Origin: Rhizobium leguminosarum
Lineage (GTDB): Bacteria; Pseudomonadota; Alphaproteobacteria; Rhizobiales; Rhizobiaceae
Reading direction: 5' to 3'
Length of the DNA stretch: 64,000 nucleotides
Assembly (NCBI RefSeq): GCF_002953715.1
Contig: NZ_CP025012.1
Location: 744,001 to 808,000 of the forward strand
Position numbers and translations under genes: made by a program
Notes under the pieces: generated by a model
The model's input: the letters and a program-made list of their open reading frames with translations, nothing else
Databases searched by the model: none
What the model was told of the DNA's origin: nothing
Shown here: piece by piece, positions 51,027-59,184 of the stretch
Layout: each line of letters opens with the position of its first letter
Position numbering within the stretch: position 1 is the stretch's first letter

Positions 51027-51077
51027 ATGCGTGAGATCAACGCTTCAACCCTCCTTGCGACGTGCAAGGAGGGTTGA
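51027..51077 (+). pseudogene. 16-codon stub of a downstream gene cut by the repeat junction
   Basis: AAGGAG at the usual distance precedes ATG 51027, and the reading frame M-R-E-I-N-A-S-T-L-L... ends inside the hairpin at 51044-51078. The strong start followed at once by the copied terminator indicates that a gene continuing the reductase operon was truncated here. Confidence 0.5.
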
Positions 51078-51078
51078 A
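51044..51078. terminator. Bidirectional hairpin with 13-bp arms
   Basis: TTCAACCCTCCTT (51044-51056) and AAGGAGGGTTGAA (51066-51078) around a 9-base loop, right after the 3' end of the stress-protein gene. A copy is at 47808-47842. Confidence 0.8.
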
Positions 51079-51089
51079 CTCAAGGCCGG

Positions 51090-51689
51090 TTAGATCGTCC
51101 GCCGATAGCGGTCGCGCTCCTGCGCGATCTGCTCGGGGGCGTATGGATCGAGCGTCTCGTCGAACCGGGTCCATCCCTGCTCGTTATAGGCACGCCGGCG
51201 TTCGATCGGGTCGACCCAGTTTGAACCCTGGAGAATAGCCTGCGCCTCGGGCGCGCGGGTGTCGTCGACCTTGGCGGTGACCAAGCTGCCGCCACGGCGG
51301 ACACCTTCGGCATAGAGGTGGGCATCATCTTCCGAGACGCCGGAGTCGGTGAGGGCGCCGATCAGGCCACCAGCCGCACCGCCAGCGACGGCGCCGGCGA
51401 CAGCCCCGGCCGCAGTCGCGGCCAGCCAGCCTGCGGCAACCACCGGCCCGACACCGGGGATGGCCATCAGGCCCAGTCCGGTGAGCAGGCCGCCGGCGCC
51501 ACCGACGGCAGCGCCAATGCCGGCGCCGGTCGCGGCATCCTCGCCAACGTCAGAGTCGCGATCGATGCGGCCAGCCTTGTTGGAGACGATACTGATGTCG
51601 CTTGAGGGAATGCCTGCCGCTTCCAATTTGCTGACGGCGGAGCGAGCGTCCGAATAGTCGTCGAAAAGTCCGGTTACAGTTCTCATCAT
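51090..51689 (-). CDS. General-stress-type protein with glycine-zipper region
   Basis: A 199-residue protein. The N-terminal part matches the YflT/DUF1269-like general-stress domain (TVTGLFDDYSDARSAVSKLE). A glycine-rich membrane-like segment follows (TGAGIGAAVGGAGGLLTGLG, GAVAGAVAGGAAGGLIGALT), and then an acidic end (ERRRAYNEQGWTRFDETLDP). AAGGAG precedes the ATG pair at 51684-51689. Related rhizobial proteins are induced by heat, salt or stationary phase. Confidence 0.82.
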   Translation of the reverse strand: MMRTVTGLFDDYSDARSAVSKLEAAGIPSSDISIVSNKAGRIDRDSDVGEDAATGAGIGAAVGGAGGLLTGLGLMAIPGVGPVVAAGWLAATAAGAVAGAVAGGAAGGLIGALTDSGVSEDDAHLYAEGVRRGGSLVTAKVDDTRAPEAQAILQGSNWVDPIERRRAYNEQGWTRFDETLDPYAPEQIAQERDRYRRTI

Positions 51690-51702
51690 GCTTCTCCTTG
51701 GG

Positions 51703-52020
51703 TTACTTGGCGACGATGTTGCCTTGATAATCGAGGGCGATGGCGACGGCTTTGCCGTCCTTCATGCCGGAGGCCATCCAGATCCCCTTGTCATCGAGCT
51801 TGAGATCCTTGACGTCGGTGTAGCCCGCTTCCGCAATGCGATCCTTCGCCTGAGCTTCGGTAAAGCTATTGGCGCCCTCAACGGGCGCGGCCGGATTTTT
51901 GGTATCTGGAGTTGCAACCGCAGGTGTATTTCCATCCTTGGATGGAGCGGGTGTGGTTTGGGCAAAGGCTGCAATGGCAGACGCGCCGAGAATTGCCGCC
52001 GCGAAGACGATCTTCTTCAT
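51703..52020 (-). CDS. Exported PepSY-like protein
   Basis: A 105-residue secreted protein. A signal peptide (MKKIVFAAAILGASAIAAFA, residues 1-20) is followed by a Thr/Pro-rich linker and a PepSY-type domain (FTEAQAKDRIAEAGYTDVKD; LDDKGIWMASGMKDGKAVAI). GGAGAAAA precedes ATG 52020. It ends 14 bp before the stress-protein gene on the same strand, so both may be induced together. PepSY domains bind or inhibit peptidases or metals. Confidence 0.78.
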   Translation of the reverse strand: MKKIVFAAAILGASAIAAFAQTTPAPSKDGNTPAVATPDTKNPAAPVEGANSFTEAQAKDRIAEAGYTDVKDLKLDDKGIWMASGMKDGKAVAIALDYQGNIVAK

Positions 52021-52362
52021 AGGTGTTTTCTCCATTTGCGGATCAGATGACGATCCATGCGCTCAAAACACGCAGGAGAGATCTTTGTTCCCAGAGATTA
52101 TGCAATTGATTTTTATAAATATATGGCAGGGCGGCACGCTGCGGCTCATTCTCTGCGGCGCCGGGGCAATGTAAGCAGGCAGTAACGGTGTGGGGTAACC
52201 GACGATCCACGAGCGCCTTGAGGAAACCTCTCGGTGTGAGGTCGGTCCTCTAACTCCTAAAGTTGTGCTGCTGTCAAATATCCCAGGGGGTGGAGGCGCG
52301 GGGCCACTTTCCTGCCGGCACTTCTTGCGGTAACGGATGCGGCCCCGGCAATGTCAGTGACT

Positions 52363-52752
52363 TCACGGAATACGGGCGATGACCTTTATCTCGAAGTCGA
52401 AGCCGGCGAGCCAGTTGACGCCGAGCGCAGTCCAGTTCGGGTAGGGTGGTTTGCTGAAAATCTCCTGCTTGACGGCCATGATCGTTCCGAACTGGTTTTC
52501 AGGATCGGTGTGGAAGCTGGTGACATCGACAATATCATCCCACGTGCAGCCGGCGGCGCTCAGCGTGGCCTTCAGGTTTTCAAAGGCGAGCCGCACTTGC
52601 TGCTCGAAATCGGGTTCGGGTGTTCCGTCCGGACGGCTGCCGACCTGTCCGGAGACAAACAGCAGATCGCCGGACCGGATCGCGGCGGAGTAGCCATGCT
52701 CTTCGTAAAGGGCGTGCCGGTTGGCAGGAAAGATTGCTTCGCGTTGGGTCAT
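52363..52752 (-). CDS. RidA-family protein
   Basis: A 129-residue RidA/YjgF protein (LLFVSGQVGSRPDGTPEPDF; VRLAFENLKATLSAAGCTWD; VDVTSFHTDPENQFGTIMAV; PNWTALGVNWLAGFDFEIKV). Family members hydrolyse reactive imines or enamines. The arginine usually found in the last beta strand is not obvious (PNWTALG replaces PARTAVG), so it may be of the Rid4-7 type. It is divergent from a TetR gene, with ATACG sites between. 52021-52362 has no gene. Confidence 0.88.
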   Translation of the reverse strand: MTQREAIFPANRHALYEEHGYSAAIRSGDLLFVSGQVGSRPDGTPEPDFEQQVRLAFENLKATLSAAGCTWDDIVDVTSFHTDPENQFGTIMAVKQEIFSKPPYPNWTALGVNWLAGFDFEIKVIARIP

Positions 52753-52825
52753 TCTGATCTCTCTTCATTGTTGACAACGACCGATGAGCGCGGCGTAACG
52801 CTTCACAGCTCGCGCCCAATTTGGT

Positions 52826-52889
52826 ATACGGTTCGTATGTGAAATATGCGGCATGCAGAGCGTATGTCAAGTCCAGATACGCTTCGTAT
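52826..52889. promoter_or_regulatory. Paired operators upstream of the TetR gene
   Basis: ATACGgttCGTAT (52826-52838) and ATACGcttCGTAT (52877-52889) are perfect dyads with the same 3-base spacer, 51 bp apart centre to centre. An extra half-site (CGTATG) is between them. They suit cooperative binding by the flanking TetR protein and control of the RidA gene. Confidence 0.75.
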
Positions 52890-52907
52890 ATGAAATTGAG
52901 GAATGGA

Positions 52908-53501
52908 ATGGCGAAGAAGCGCAGCGAAACGATGCAGGAAAACCGCGTCAAATTGATCGCGGCGGCGCGAAAGGCATTTGCGGAAAAGGGGTACTCCGCA
53001 GCCTCCATGGACGAGCTGACGGCCGATGTCGGACTGACAAGGGGCGCGCTTTACCACAACTTCCAAGACAAGCGCGGGCTGCTGGCGGCGGTTGTCGATC
53101 AGATCGACACGGAGATGGCGGTGCGCGCTCAGGAGATCGGCGCGCGCGCGGGGGCCGATTGGCAGGGCCTGCTCGCCGAGGGGGCGGCCTATATCGAGAT
53201 GGCGCTCAATCCGGAAGTCCAGCGCATCGTCCTGCTCGACGGACCTGCGGTGTTGGGGGATCCCTCGCAGTGGCCGAGCCAGAACAATTGTCTGCAGGTG
53301 ACCAAGAGCACGGTGGAGCGCTTGATCGCCCAAGGCATCCTCAAGCCGCTTGACCCGGAGGCGGCGGCCCGGTTGCTGAGCGGCGCGGCTCTCAATGCTG
53401 CGCTTTGGATCGCCGCCAGCGAAGATCCGCAGAGCGTGCTGCCAAAGGCGGTCGAGGCTTTTCATGCCTTGGCGGCAGGTCTGCTGGTGGAGCGTTTGTG
53501 A
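52908..53501 (+). CDS. TetR-family repressor
   Basis: A 197-residue TetR-type protein with a helix-turn-helix at about 12-55 (RVKLIAAARKAFAEKGYSAA, LTADVGLTRGALYHNFQDKR) and a helical effector domain typical of the RutR/AcrR branch (NPEVQRIVLLDGPAVLGDPS). GAGG is at a good distance from ATG 52908. It is divergent from the RidA gene. Confidence 0.9.
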   Translation: MAKKRSETMQENRVKLIAAARKAFAEKGYSAASMDELTADVGLTRGALYHNFQDKRGLLAAVVDQIDTEMAVRAQEIGARAGADWQGLLAEGAAYIEMALNPEVQRIVLLDGPAVLGDPSQWPSQNNCLQVTKSTVERLIAQGILKPLDPEAAARLLSGAALNAALWIAASEDPQSVLPKAVEAFHALAAGLLVERL

Positions 53502-53653
53502 GGGCCAAAGTCGAGCGAAGGGACGTTCACCGCAGTAACGGCGAAGGTGGGTCCTTCTCGTTACTCGCTCTTCGAAGCGAGAGAAGGGAAGCGGCACGGG
53601 CTCGATCGGTGGTCGTCGGTTTACCTTCGCCACTGGATGATGATGGAGGAATG

Positions 53654-55195
53654 GTCTGCTTTCGGCCGATTGTGTTGAAAAACTCCGATGTTGCCTACAT
53701 CGCAAAACGCTGATTCACTTCGAATATCTGAAGTGGAGCGAAGCAGATGCTGGGACCGAGGCAAGTCGATCAGGCGATGTTGTTTTATGAGTTTTCACTC
53801 GAAGGTCACATCCCCGCAGATCATATGCTTCGTTCGATCGACCGCTTCGTTGATCTGTCGGCAGTACGGGGAGAGCTGGCGGGTTTTTACAGTCACACGG
53901 GTCGGCCATCGGTCGATCCGGAGCTTATGATCCGCATGCTGCTCGTCGGCTATTGCTTTGGTATACGTTCGGAACGTCGGTTGTGCGAAGAGGTCCATCT
54001 GAACTTGGCATATCGCTGGTTCTGTCGTCTCGGTCTTGATGGCCGGGTACCGGATCATTCGACCTTTTCGAAGAACCGTCACGGGCGCTTCAGGGAGTGC
54101 GATCTCTTTCGACGTGTGTTCGGGATGGTTGTGTCTCGCTGCATGGAAGAAGGGTTCGTTGGCGGGGAAGGCTTTGCCGTGGATGGCAGTCTTATCAAGG
54201 CAGATGCCAATCGCCAGAGCGGTATCGAAGGGACCACCTGGACGGTGCCGGAGAAGGCCAATCGTGCCGTCAAGGAATACGTGGCAGCCTTGGATGACGC
54301 GGCGTTCGGGTCAGCAACCGCAGTCACACCGAAGTTCATCTCTCCTGCCGATCCTGCGGCACGTTGGACTGCCGCCAACGGCGGGGCAGCCTTCTTTGCC
54401 TATACCGCCAACTACATGATCGATCTCGACCACGCGATCATCGTCGATATCGAGACGACAACCGCCATTCGCCAAGCAGAGGTTACAGCCGCCAAGCGTA
54501 TGATTGAGCGCACCAGAACGGAGTTTGACCTTTATCCGGCCCGGCTCGCCGCTGACAGCGGATATGGATCGGCAGAAATGCTCGGTTGGCTGGTGCACGA
54601 GCAAGGCATCGAGCCGCACATTCCGGTCTTCGATAAGTCGGGCAGAACAGATGGCACATTCTCGCGAAAAGACTTCACGTGGGATCGGCAGAATGACATC
54701 TACCGCTGTCCTGCAGACAAGGTGTTGACCACCAGCGGCACCGTCGTCAACGACAACCAGTTCCTGTATCGCGCCAGCAAACGCGACTGCGAGGTCTGCG
54801 AACTCAAAGCGAGATGCTGCCCGAAGGAACCGGCACGAAAGGTTCCGCGATCAATCCATGAGGGCGCGCGGGACATGGCACGCGATATCGCCAAAACGGA
54901 CGCCTATGCGACGTCGAGGCGGCAGAGGAAGAAGATCGAGATGCTGTTTGCCCATCTCAAGCGCATTCTCAAACTGGATCGATTGCGATTAAGAGGGCCG
55001 AATGGCGCAAGGGATGAATTCCATCTCGCAGCCACCGCCCAAAACCTCAGAAAGCTCGCTAAACTGATCCCGATGCCGGAGCCCAAGCCAGCTTAAAGGC
55101 GGCAAACCCTCGCAAAACCTGGCTGACCATCTATCGTCTCAAGGCGCAGGCCCAAACCGCGCCGACTTTTTCAACGAAATCGGCCCGAAGCGGAC
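53654..55195 (+). mobile_element. IS1182-like insertion sequence
   Basis: About 1542 bp bounded by imperfect inverted repeats of about 30 bp. The left one begins GTCTGCTTTCGGCCGATTGT and continues GTTGAAAAA; the right one (reverse complement) begins GTCCGCTTCGGGCCGATTTC and continues GTTGAAAAA. It holds one transposase gene. No clear target-site duplication is visible. The 53502-53653 flank contains no gene. Confidence 0.8.
53747..55096 (+). CDS. IS1182-family transposase
   Basis: A 449-residue DDE transposase. The N-terminal DUF772-like domain (AMLFYEFSLEGHIPADHMLR; GRPSVDPELMIRMLLVGYCF) precedes the catalytic core, with Asp in FAVDGSLIKADAN, Asp in LAADSGYGS and the terminal Glu region before LKRILKLDRLRLRGPNGARD. 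A CxxC pair (CEVCELKARCC) fits the IS1182/IS1380-like group. The frame is intact, so it may be active. Confidence 0.92.
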   Translation: MLGPRQVDQAMLFYEFSLEGHIPADHMLRSIDRFVDLSAVRGELAGFYSHTGRPSVDPELMIRMLLVGYCFGIRSERRLCEEVHLNLAYRWFCRLGLDGRVPDHSTFSKNRHGRFRECDLFRRVFGMVVSRCMEEGFVGGEGFAVDGSLIKADANRQSGIEGTTWTVPEKANRAVKEYVAALDDAAFGSATAVTPKFISPADPAARWTAANGGAAFFAYTANYMIDLDHAIIVDIETTTAIRQAEVTAAKRMIERTRTEFDLYPARLAADSGYGSAEMLGWLVHEQGIEPHIPVFDKSGRTDGTFSRKDFTWDRQNDIYRCPADKVLTTSGTVVNDNQFLYRASKRDCEVCELKARCCPKEPARKVPRSIHEGARDMARDIAKTDAYATSRRQRKKIEMLFAHLKRILKLDRLRLRGPNGARDEFHLAATAQNLRKLAKLIPMPEPKPA

Positions 55196-55347
55196 TTTTT
55201 TCGTTGTCGAAGGACAAGGCTGCTTTGCGCCGTCATAATGGTCATCGAGCCACCCACCCGTCGCTGTTGCTGCAAAGCGGACATGACGCATGTGACAACG
55301 CGGGTCGCAGTTGCGCCAAAAGCCGCCATTCCGCCCCATGCGGGTGA

Positions 55348-56523
55348 TTAGATCACGAATTCCTCCTCGTACGTCTGTGGCTCGGGAACGACAGTAACCT
55401 CCACCGGAACGATCCAATTGGCCGCGTAGCTCTCGCAGTCGGAACGCTGGAGGTCGGGCTGCACGCACCCCGCCCCATCGATCGCGCGACATCGCAGTAT
55501 ATATCGCCCCACTTCTTCAGGGGTCCACATGTACTCCCACAAGCGCCATGCAAAGGGACGTTCTGTTTCGAGGAGCCTTCCCTCGCGCCAGCCCCTGCCA
55601 TCTCCGGTGCAGACCTGCACCTGCCGGATAACAGCCTCTCCGCTCCAGGCGGCTCCGAAAATCCGATACGGTTGGCCGGCGATGAGACGCGCCCCCTGCA
55701 CGGGACGCGCGATCTGCGCTTTGACCTCCATCTCCGCGAGGGGGACCAGCCTGGGTTCCCCGAGGCTGCGCTCCCAACGGAAATAGTCGCGCGCCTGCCA
55801 GTAGCCAAGGAACGGTTGTTCCACAACCGTGATATCAGTGATCCACTTGACCCAAGCCATGCCGAACCAGCCACCCACGACCGCGCGTAGCGGGTAGCCG
55901 TGATCGCGCGTCAACGGCTCCTCGTTCATCGAATAGGCAAGGATCGTGCTGTCAGCGATGGCCTTCTCAAGCGGTAAACTGCGCGCAAAAGCGATGGGGC
56001 CGGGAGAAGCCGTTTTCTTGTTCGCGTCGACGACGCCGCTGTCTGCGCCTACGAGCAGAACCTCACGTGCGGTTCGCTTGACGCCCGCCATTTCTAAAAT
56101 CTCGCGCAGAAGAACACCTGTCCACGCAGCATTGCCGACGGCTCCGTTCTGCCACTGCAACCCCTCCTTCGGCGGCACATAGTAGACGCGGCCGTTCCCT
56201 GCGCACTCGACGACGGCGGTGAAAGTCGTGCTCCGCATCGCCTTGATGCTGTCGAGGTCAAGTTCGATCGGCCGCTCCACCGCCCCGCCAACGCGCAATC
56301 TCCAGTCTCGCGCATCGAGGTCCGGCGACGGGAAATGGTTTCGCACGAAGAACAGCTCGGTTGGGATCAGCCAATCGGAGAGCGACGCAAACGGAAACTC
56401 GATATTCTCAGGGGATTTCTGTCGAACTATTAGACTGGGTTGCTCTGGTGTCGGCATCGTCCTCGTCTCCCCTTCCAAGAGCACAACGTTGGCACTCGGT
56501 CGCGCGAATTCCGGTTCGATCAC
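55348..56523 (-). CDS. Sulfite-oxidase-like molybdopterin enzyme
   Basis: A 391-residue protein. The molybdopterin domain has the cofactor Cys107 in VVECAGNGR and the family motifs FVRNHFPSP, WTGVLLREILEMAGVK, VVGGWFGMAWVKWI. The Mo-Co dimerisation domain follows (YRIFGAAWSGEAVIRQVQVC). There is no signal peptide or heme domain, so it is a cytoplasmic sulfite-oxidase-like or biotin-sulfoxide-type enzyme of uncertain substrate. GTG 56523 has GAGGGG upstream; ATG 56457 (GGGGAG) is an alternative. Confidence 0.9.
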   Translation of the reverse strand: MIEPEFARPSANVVLLEGETRTMPTPEQPSLIVRQKSPENIEFPFASLSDWLIPTELFFVRNHFPSPDLDARDWRLRVGGAVERPIELDLDSIKAMRSTTFTAVVECAGNGRVYYVPPKEGLQWQNGAVGNAAWTGVLLREILEMAGVKRTAREVLLVGADSGVVDANKKTASPGPIAFARSLPLEKAIADSTILAYSMNEEPLTRDHGYPLRAVVGGWFGMAWVKWITDITVVEQPFLGYWQARDYFRWERSLGEPRLVPLAEMEVKAQIARPVQGARLIAGQPYRIFGAAWSGEAVIRQVQVCTGDGRGWREGRLLETERPFAWRLWEYMWTPEEVGRYILRCRAIDGAGCVQPDLQRSDCESYAANWIVPVEVTVVPEPQTYEEEFVI

Positions 56524-56571
56524 ACCGCCCCTCGCAGTGCGTCTGTCGCGTTCCGCCTTCGGGCCGGCATT

Positions 56572-56700
56572 CTAGAGCAATTCCAGGAAAAGTGCGAAGC
56601 GGTTTTCCCAGGCAAAGCGCGAAGCGGTTTTGCCGGGAATTGCGTAAAAACAAAAGGATAGAGCGGTTCTGCGCTTCCGTTAAAAGCTGAACCGCTCTAG
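56572..56700. repeat. Palindromic rhizobial repeat (relative of the folC insert)
   Basis: It begins CTAGAGCAATTCCAGGAAAA and ends GAACCGCTCTAG, with the repeated core AAGTGCGAAGCGGTTTTCC. It shares opening and core with 10687-10799, but lies between genes. Confidence 0.75.
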
Positions 56701-56793
56701 CATATACCGCACGTTCCTCGGATCGACCTCGAACGGCAGCAAAGGGCCCGGATGCTGCTATGGGCCTACGTCTCTTTCGCGCCCGCTTGTCGT

Positions 56794-57465
56794 TCAGGCA
56801 CTACCGCTGGAGAAGACCAGCAACATATTGTTGGTCGGCATCTCGATCGTCTCGCGGAGATTAAGTCCAGCGGCCTCACCCACTTGTTCAAGATCAGCGG
56901 TATCACGCACCCCCCAGGATGGGTTGCGCTCCTTTAGAGCCGCGTCGAAAGCAGCGTTCGAGGGGGCGTTGTGTGCCCCGTCGCGCATGAATGGGCCGTA
57001 GAGAAGAAGAAGCCCACCAGCGTGAAGCAAACGGCCGGCTCCTGCGAACAATCCTAAGCTTGCCGCCCACGGCGCGATATGGATCATATTGATCGACACG
57101 ATGGCGTCAAAATGCCCCGTTTGTTCGACGCCCCATTGTCCTGAGCACACCTCAATATCCCGCGGTGCCAGCACATTCTTCAGCCCTGCAAATTTGATCC
57201 AGCTAGACGTGCTGGTGCGGGCGTCGGCATCCGGATCGCTCGGCTGCCAGGTGAGGTTGGGCATTGCTCCCGCAAAACACACGGCGTGCTCGCCGGTCCC
57301 GCATCCAATCTCCAGCACGGCGCCACGTGTTGGAAGGACACGTTTTAGGACCGCGACGATCGGCGCCGAATTTCGCGCAACGGAAGGTGAGAACATGCGC
57401 TGGTCGGCGCTTATGTCGCGCTGTTCCAGCGCAACAGGCGAACGGTCCTTCTTCTCTGGGGGCAT
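56794..57465 (-). CDS. DUF938 methyltransferase-like protein
   Basis: A 223-residue class I methyltransferase-fold protein of the DUF938 type (FSPSVARNSAPIVAVLKRVL; VLEIGCGTGEHAVCFAGAMP; DAIVSINMIHIAPWAA; LLLYGPFMRDGAHNAPSNAA). Its substrate is unknown. It is often found near stress or metal genes in proteobacteria. The start is ATG 57465. A 180-bp gap separates it from a divergent ArsR gene. Confidence 0.85.
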   Translation of the reverse strand: MPPEKKDRSPVALEQRDISADQRMFSPSVARNSAPIVAVLKRVLPTRGAVLEIGCGTGEHAVCFAGAMPNLTWQPSDPDADARTSTSSWIKFAGLKNVLAPRDIEVCSGQWGVEQTGHFDAIVSINMIHIAPWAASLGLFAGAGRLLHAGGLLLLYGPFMRDGAHNAPSNAAFDAALKERNPSWGVRDTADLEQVGEAAGLNLRETIEMPTNNMLLVFSSGSA

Positions 57466-57623
57466 TGGCCTTGAATCCCCTTTGGGCGATGTTTCCCACC
57501 TTATAGCTGAAATGATGGGACAGAAACCAAGGATTTCGGACTTACGAAGGGGGTCGCCGGCGCGTGCGTTCGGCCGAGGGCGACCGAACGTCCACTTCGC
57601 GTCAGAAACAGACTTGCGAATCG

Positions 57624-57641
57624 CATAAGTGTGTGCTTATG
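57624..57641. promoter_or_regulatory. ArsR-type operator
   Basis: CATAAG (57624-57629) and CTTATG (57636-57641) form an inverted repeat 8 bp before the ArsR start codon. It is probably the binding site of that protein. Confidence 0.6.
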
Positions 57642-57648
57642 TGTGTGC

Positions 57649-57963
57649 ATGATCGAGAATGACATTTTCCGAGCCTTGGCTGACCCTACCCGCCGCGCGA
57701 TCTTCGAGAAGCTGGCGGCGGGCGGCATGAACGCCAGTGCCCTGCGTGAGGGCATGGAGATCAGCCAGCCGGCAATGTCGCAACACCTCTCGGTTTTGCG
57801 GAGCGCAAAGCTCGTGAGGGAAGAACGGCAGGGGCGTTTCGTGAATTACGAAGTCGATCCGGAGGGTCTGGCTCTCATCGCACAATGGTTGGCGAAATAT
57901 CGCGCCTACTGGCCTGCCCGCATCGAAGCTCTCAAGGTCTTGCTGAAGGATATGGACCAATGA
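57649..57963 (+). CDS. ArsR-family transcriptional regulator
   Basis: A 104-residue winged-helix regulator (DIFRALADPTRRAIFEKLAA, GMEISQPAMSQHLSVLRSAK, LVREERQGRFVNYEVDPEGL). It has no Cys metal site in the recognition helix, so it is a metal-independent ArsR of the SRPBCC-linked type. Its stop overlaps the next start (ATGA). ATG 57649 is preceded by an AT-rich palindrome rather than a strong ribosome site. Confidence 0.9.
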   Translation: MIENDIFRALADPTRRAIFEKLAAGGMNASALREGMEISQPAMSQHLSVLRSAKLVREERQGRFVNYEVDPEGLALIAQWLAKYRAYWPARIEALKVLLKDMDQ

Positions 57964-58319
57964 ACGATGGAAAGGCCAAGGAGCAGAAAGACGGCATCGA
58001 ACTGGAATTCGATCTGGATGAACCGCCGCAAAAGGTCTGGCGTGCCATCAGCATTCCGGAATTTCGGGAAAACTGGTTGCCGAAAGACGCTTTGGCCGAT
58101 CCCGCCCCGGTCACCATCACACCTGGCGAGGAAGTCCGTTATAACATGCGCGACGACGCTCCACCTTTCCTTGAAAGCACGGTGACGTTCACGATCGTCC
58201 CGAACGCGACCGGCGGCACCCGCCTGCGCATTATCCACGAGCTAACCGACGCGAGGCTTGACCGGATGGCCAAAACGGCCGCGAACAGCAACAGTCCGAC
58301 CCTCATGCTCGCCGCCTGA
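57960..58319 (+). CDS. SRPBCC-family protein
   Basis: A 119-residue START-like protein (IELEFDLDEPPQKVWRAISI, PEFRENWLPKD, STVTFTIVPNATGGTRLRII). Its partner is the ArsR gene it overlaps. Compared with the AHSA1 protein at 43774 it is shorter at the C-terminus. It may bind a hydrophobic ligand. It is followed by a ClpP gene 46 bp downstream, likely in the same operon. Confidence 0.85.
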   Translation: MNDGKAKEQKDGIELEFDLDEPPQKVWRAISIPEFRENWLPKDALADPAPVTITPGEEVRYNMRDDAPPFLESTVTFTIVPNATGGTRLRIIHELTDARLDRMAKTAANSNSPTLMLAA

Positions 58320-58365
58320 CGCGGCAAGCTCTCCCCTTTAATTTCCGGAAGATTGGAGTTCGCCG

Positions 58366-58977
58366 ATGCGCGAAGCGATGCAACTCGTCCCTATGGTCAT
58401 AGAACAATCCAGCAGAGGGGAGCGGTCTTTTGACATTTACTCCCGCCTTCTGCGCGAACGCATCATCTTCCTCAACGGCGAGGTCAACGATAGCGTTTCC
58501 GCTCTGGTCTGCGCGCAGTTGCTGTTCCTTGAGGCCGAGAATCCAAAGAAGCCGATCAATCTTTACATCAATTCTCCGGGCGGCGTCGTGACCAGCGGCC
58601 TCGCCATGTACGACACCATGCGCTTTATCCGCGCGCCCGTTCATACGCTTTGCATGGGGACAGCCCGTTCTATGGGATCGTTCCTGCTGATGGCAGGCGA
58701 GGCCGGCGGAAGAGCTGCTTTGCCCAATGCCAGTATCCTCATTCACCAGCCATCCGGTGGCTTCCAAGGGCAGGCTTCCGACATGATGATTCATGCCGAA
58801 GAAATTCTGAAGACCAAGCAGCGCATGACGCGGCTCTACGCGGAGCATTGCGGACGCTCCTATGAAGACTTTGAGCGCGGGATGGATCGCGACCGCTTCA
58901 TGACGGCGGAAGAAGCATTGGAATGGGGTCTTATCGACCGTATTCTAACGGTTCGGGAGGACACGGACAGCCTATAG
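58366..58977 (+). CDS. clpP: ClpP-type protease subunit
   Basis: A 203-residue ClpP with an intact catalytic triad: S102 (RSMGSF), H127 (LIHQPSGG) and D176 (MDRDRF). The handle region [18 protein letters not shown] is normal, and the N-terminus [20 protein letters not shown] is close to the E. coli protein. The lone position behind an ArsR-SRPBCC pair, and the absence of clpX or tig, indicate an accessory copy rather than the housekeeping one. No good ribosome site (GGAG is far upstream). Confidence 0.9.
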   Translation: MREAMQLVPMVIEQSSRGERSFDIYSRLLRERIIFLNGEVNDSVSALVCAQLLFLEAENPKKPINLYINSPGGVVTSGLAMYDTMRFIRAPVHTLCMGTARSMGSFLLMAGEAGGRAALPNASILIHQPSGGFQGQASDMMIHAEEILKTKQRMTRLYAEHCGRSYEDFERGMDRDRFMTAEEALEWGLIDRILTVREDTDSL

Positions 58978-59184
58978 CCTGTCGCGAAACTTCAACTTTT
59001 GCGACAGAGCTTTGCGGCGAGAATGCTCGAACGCTTTCAGGAAAGACCTGTAAACGCTCACCCTGTTTGGCGGCTTTCCGATCACGCTATCTGGCGCATA
59101 AGGAAGGGCTGAAATGGGGTGGCAACCAGACGGTCGGCTTTGGCGCGCCAAGTCGTTAAAGCCGAGTGGAAGGGCAACGCCGGC

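Noticed and set aside
58978..59184. Possible short gene between clpP and the acetyltransferase
   Set aside because: Open frames exist, but none has a ribosome site or protein-like composition on both reading attempts.
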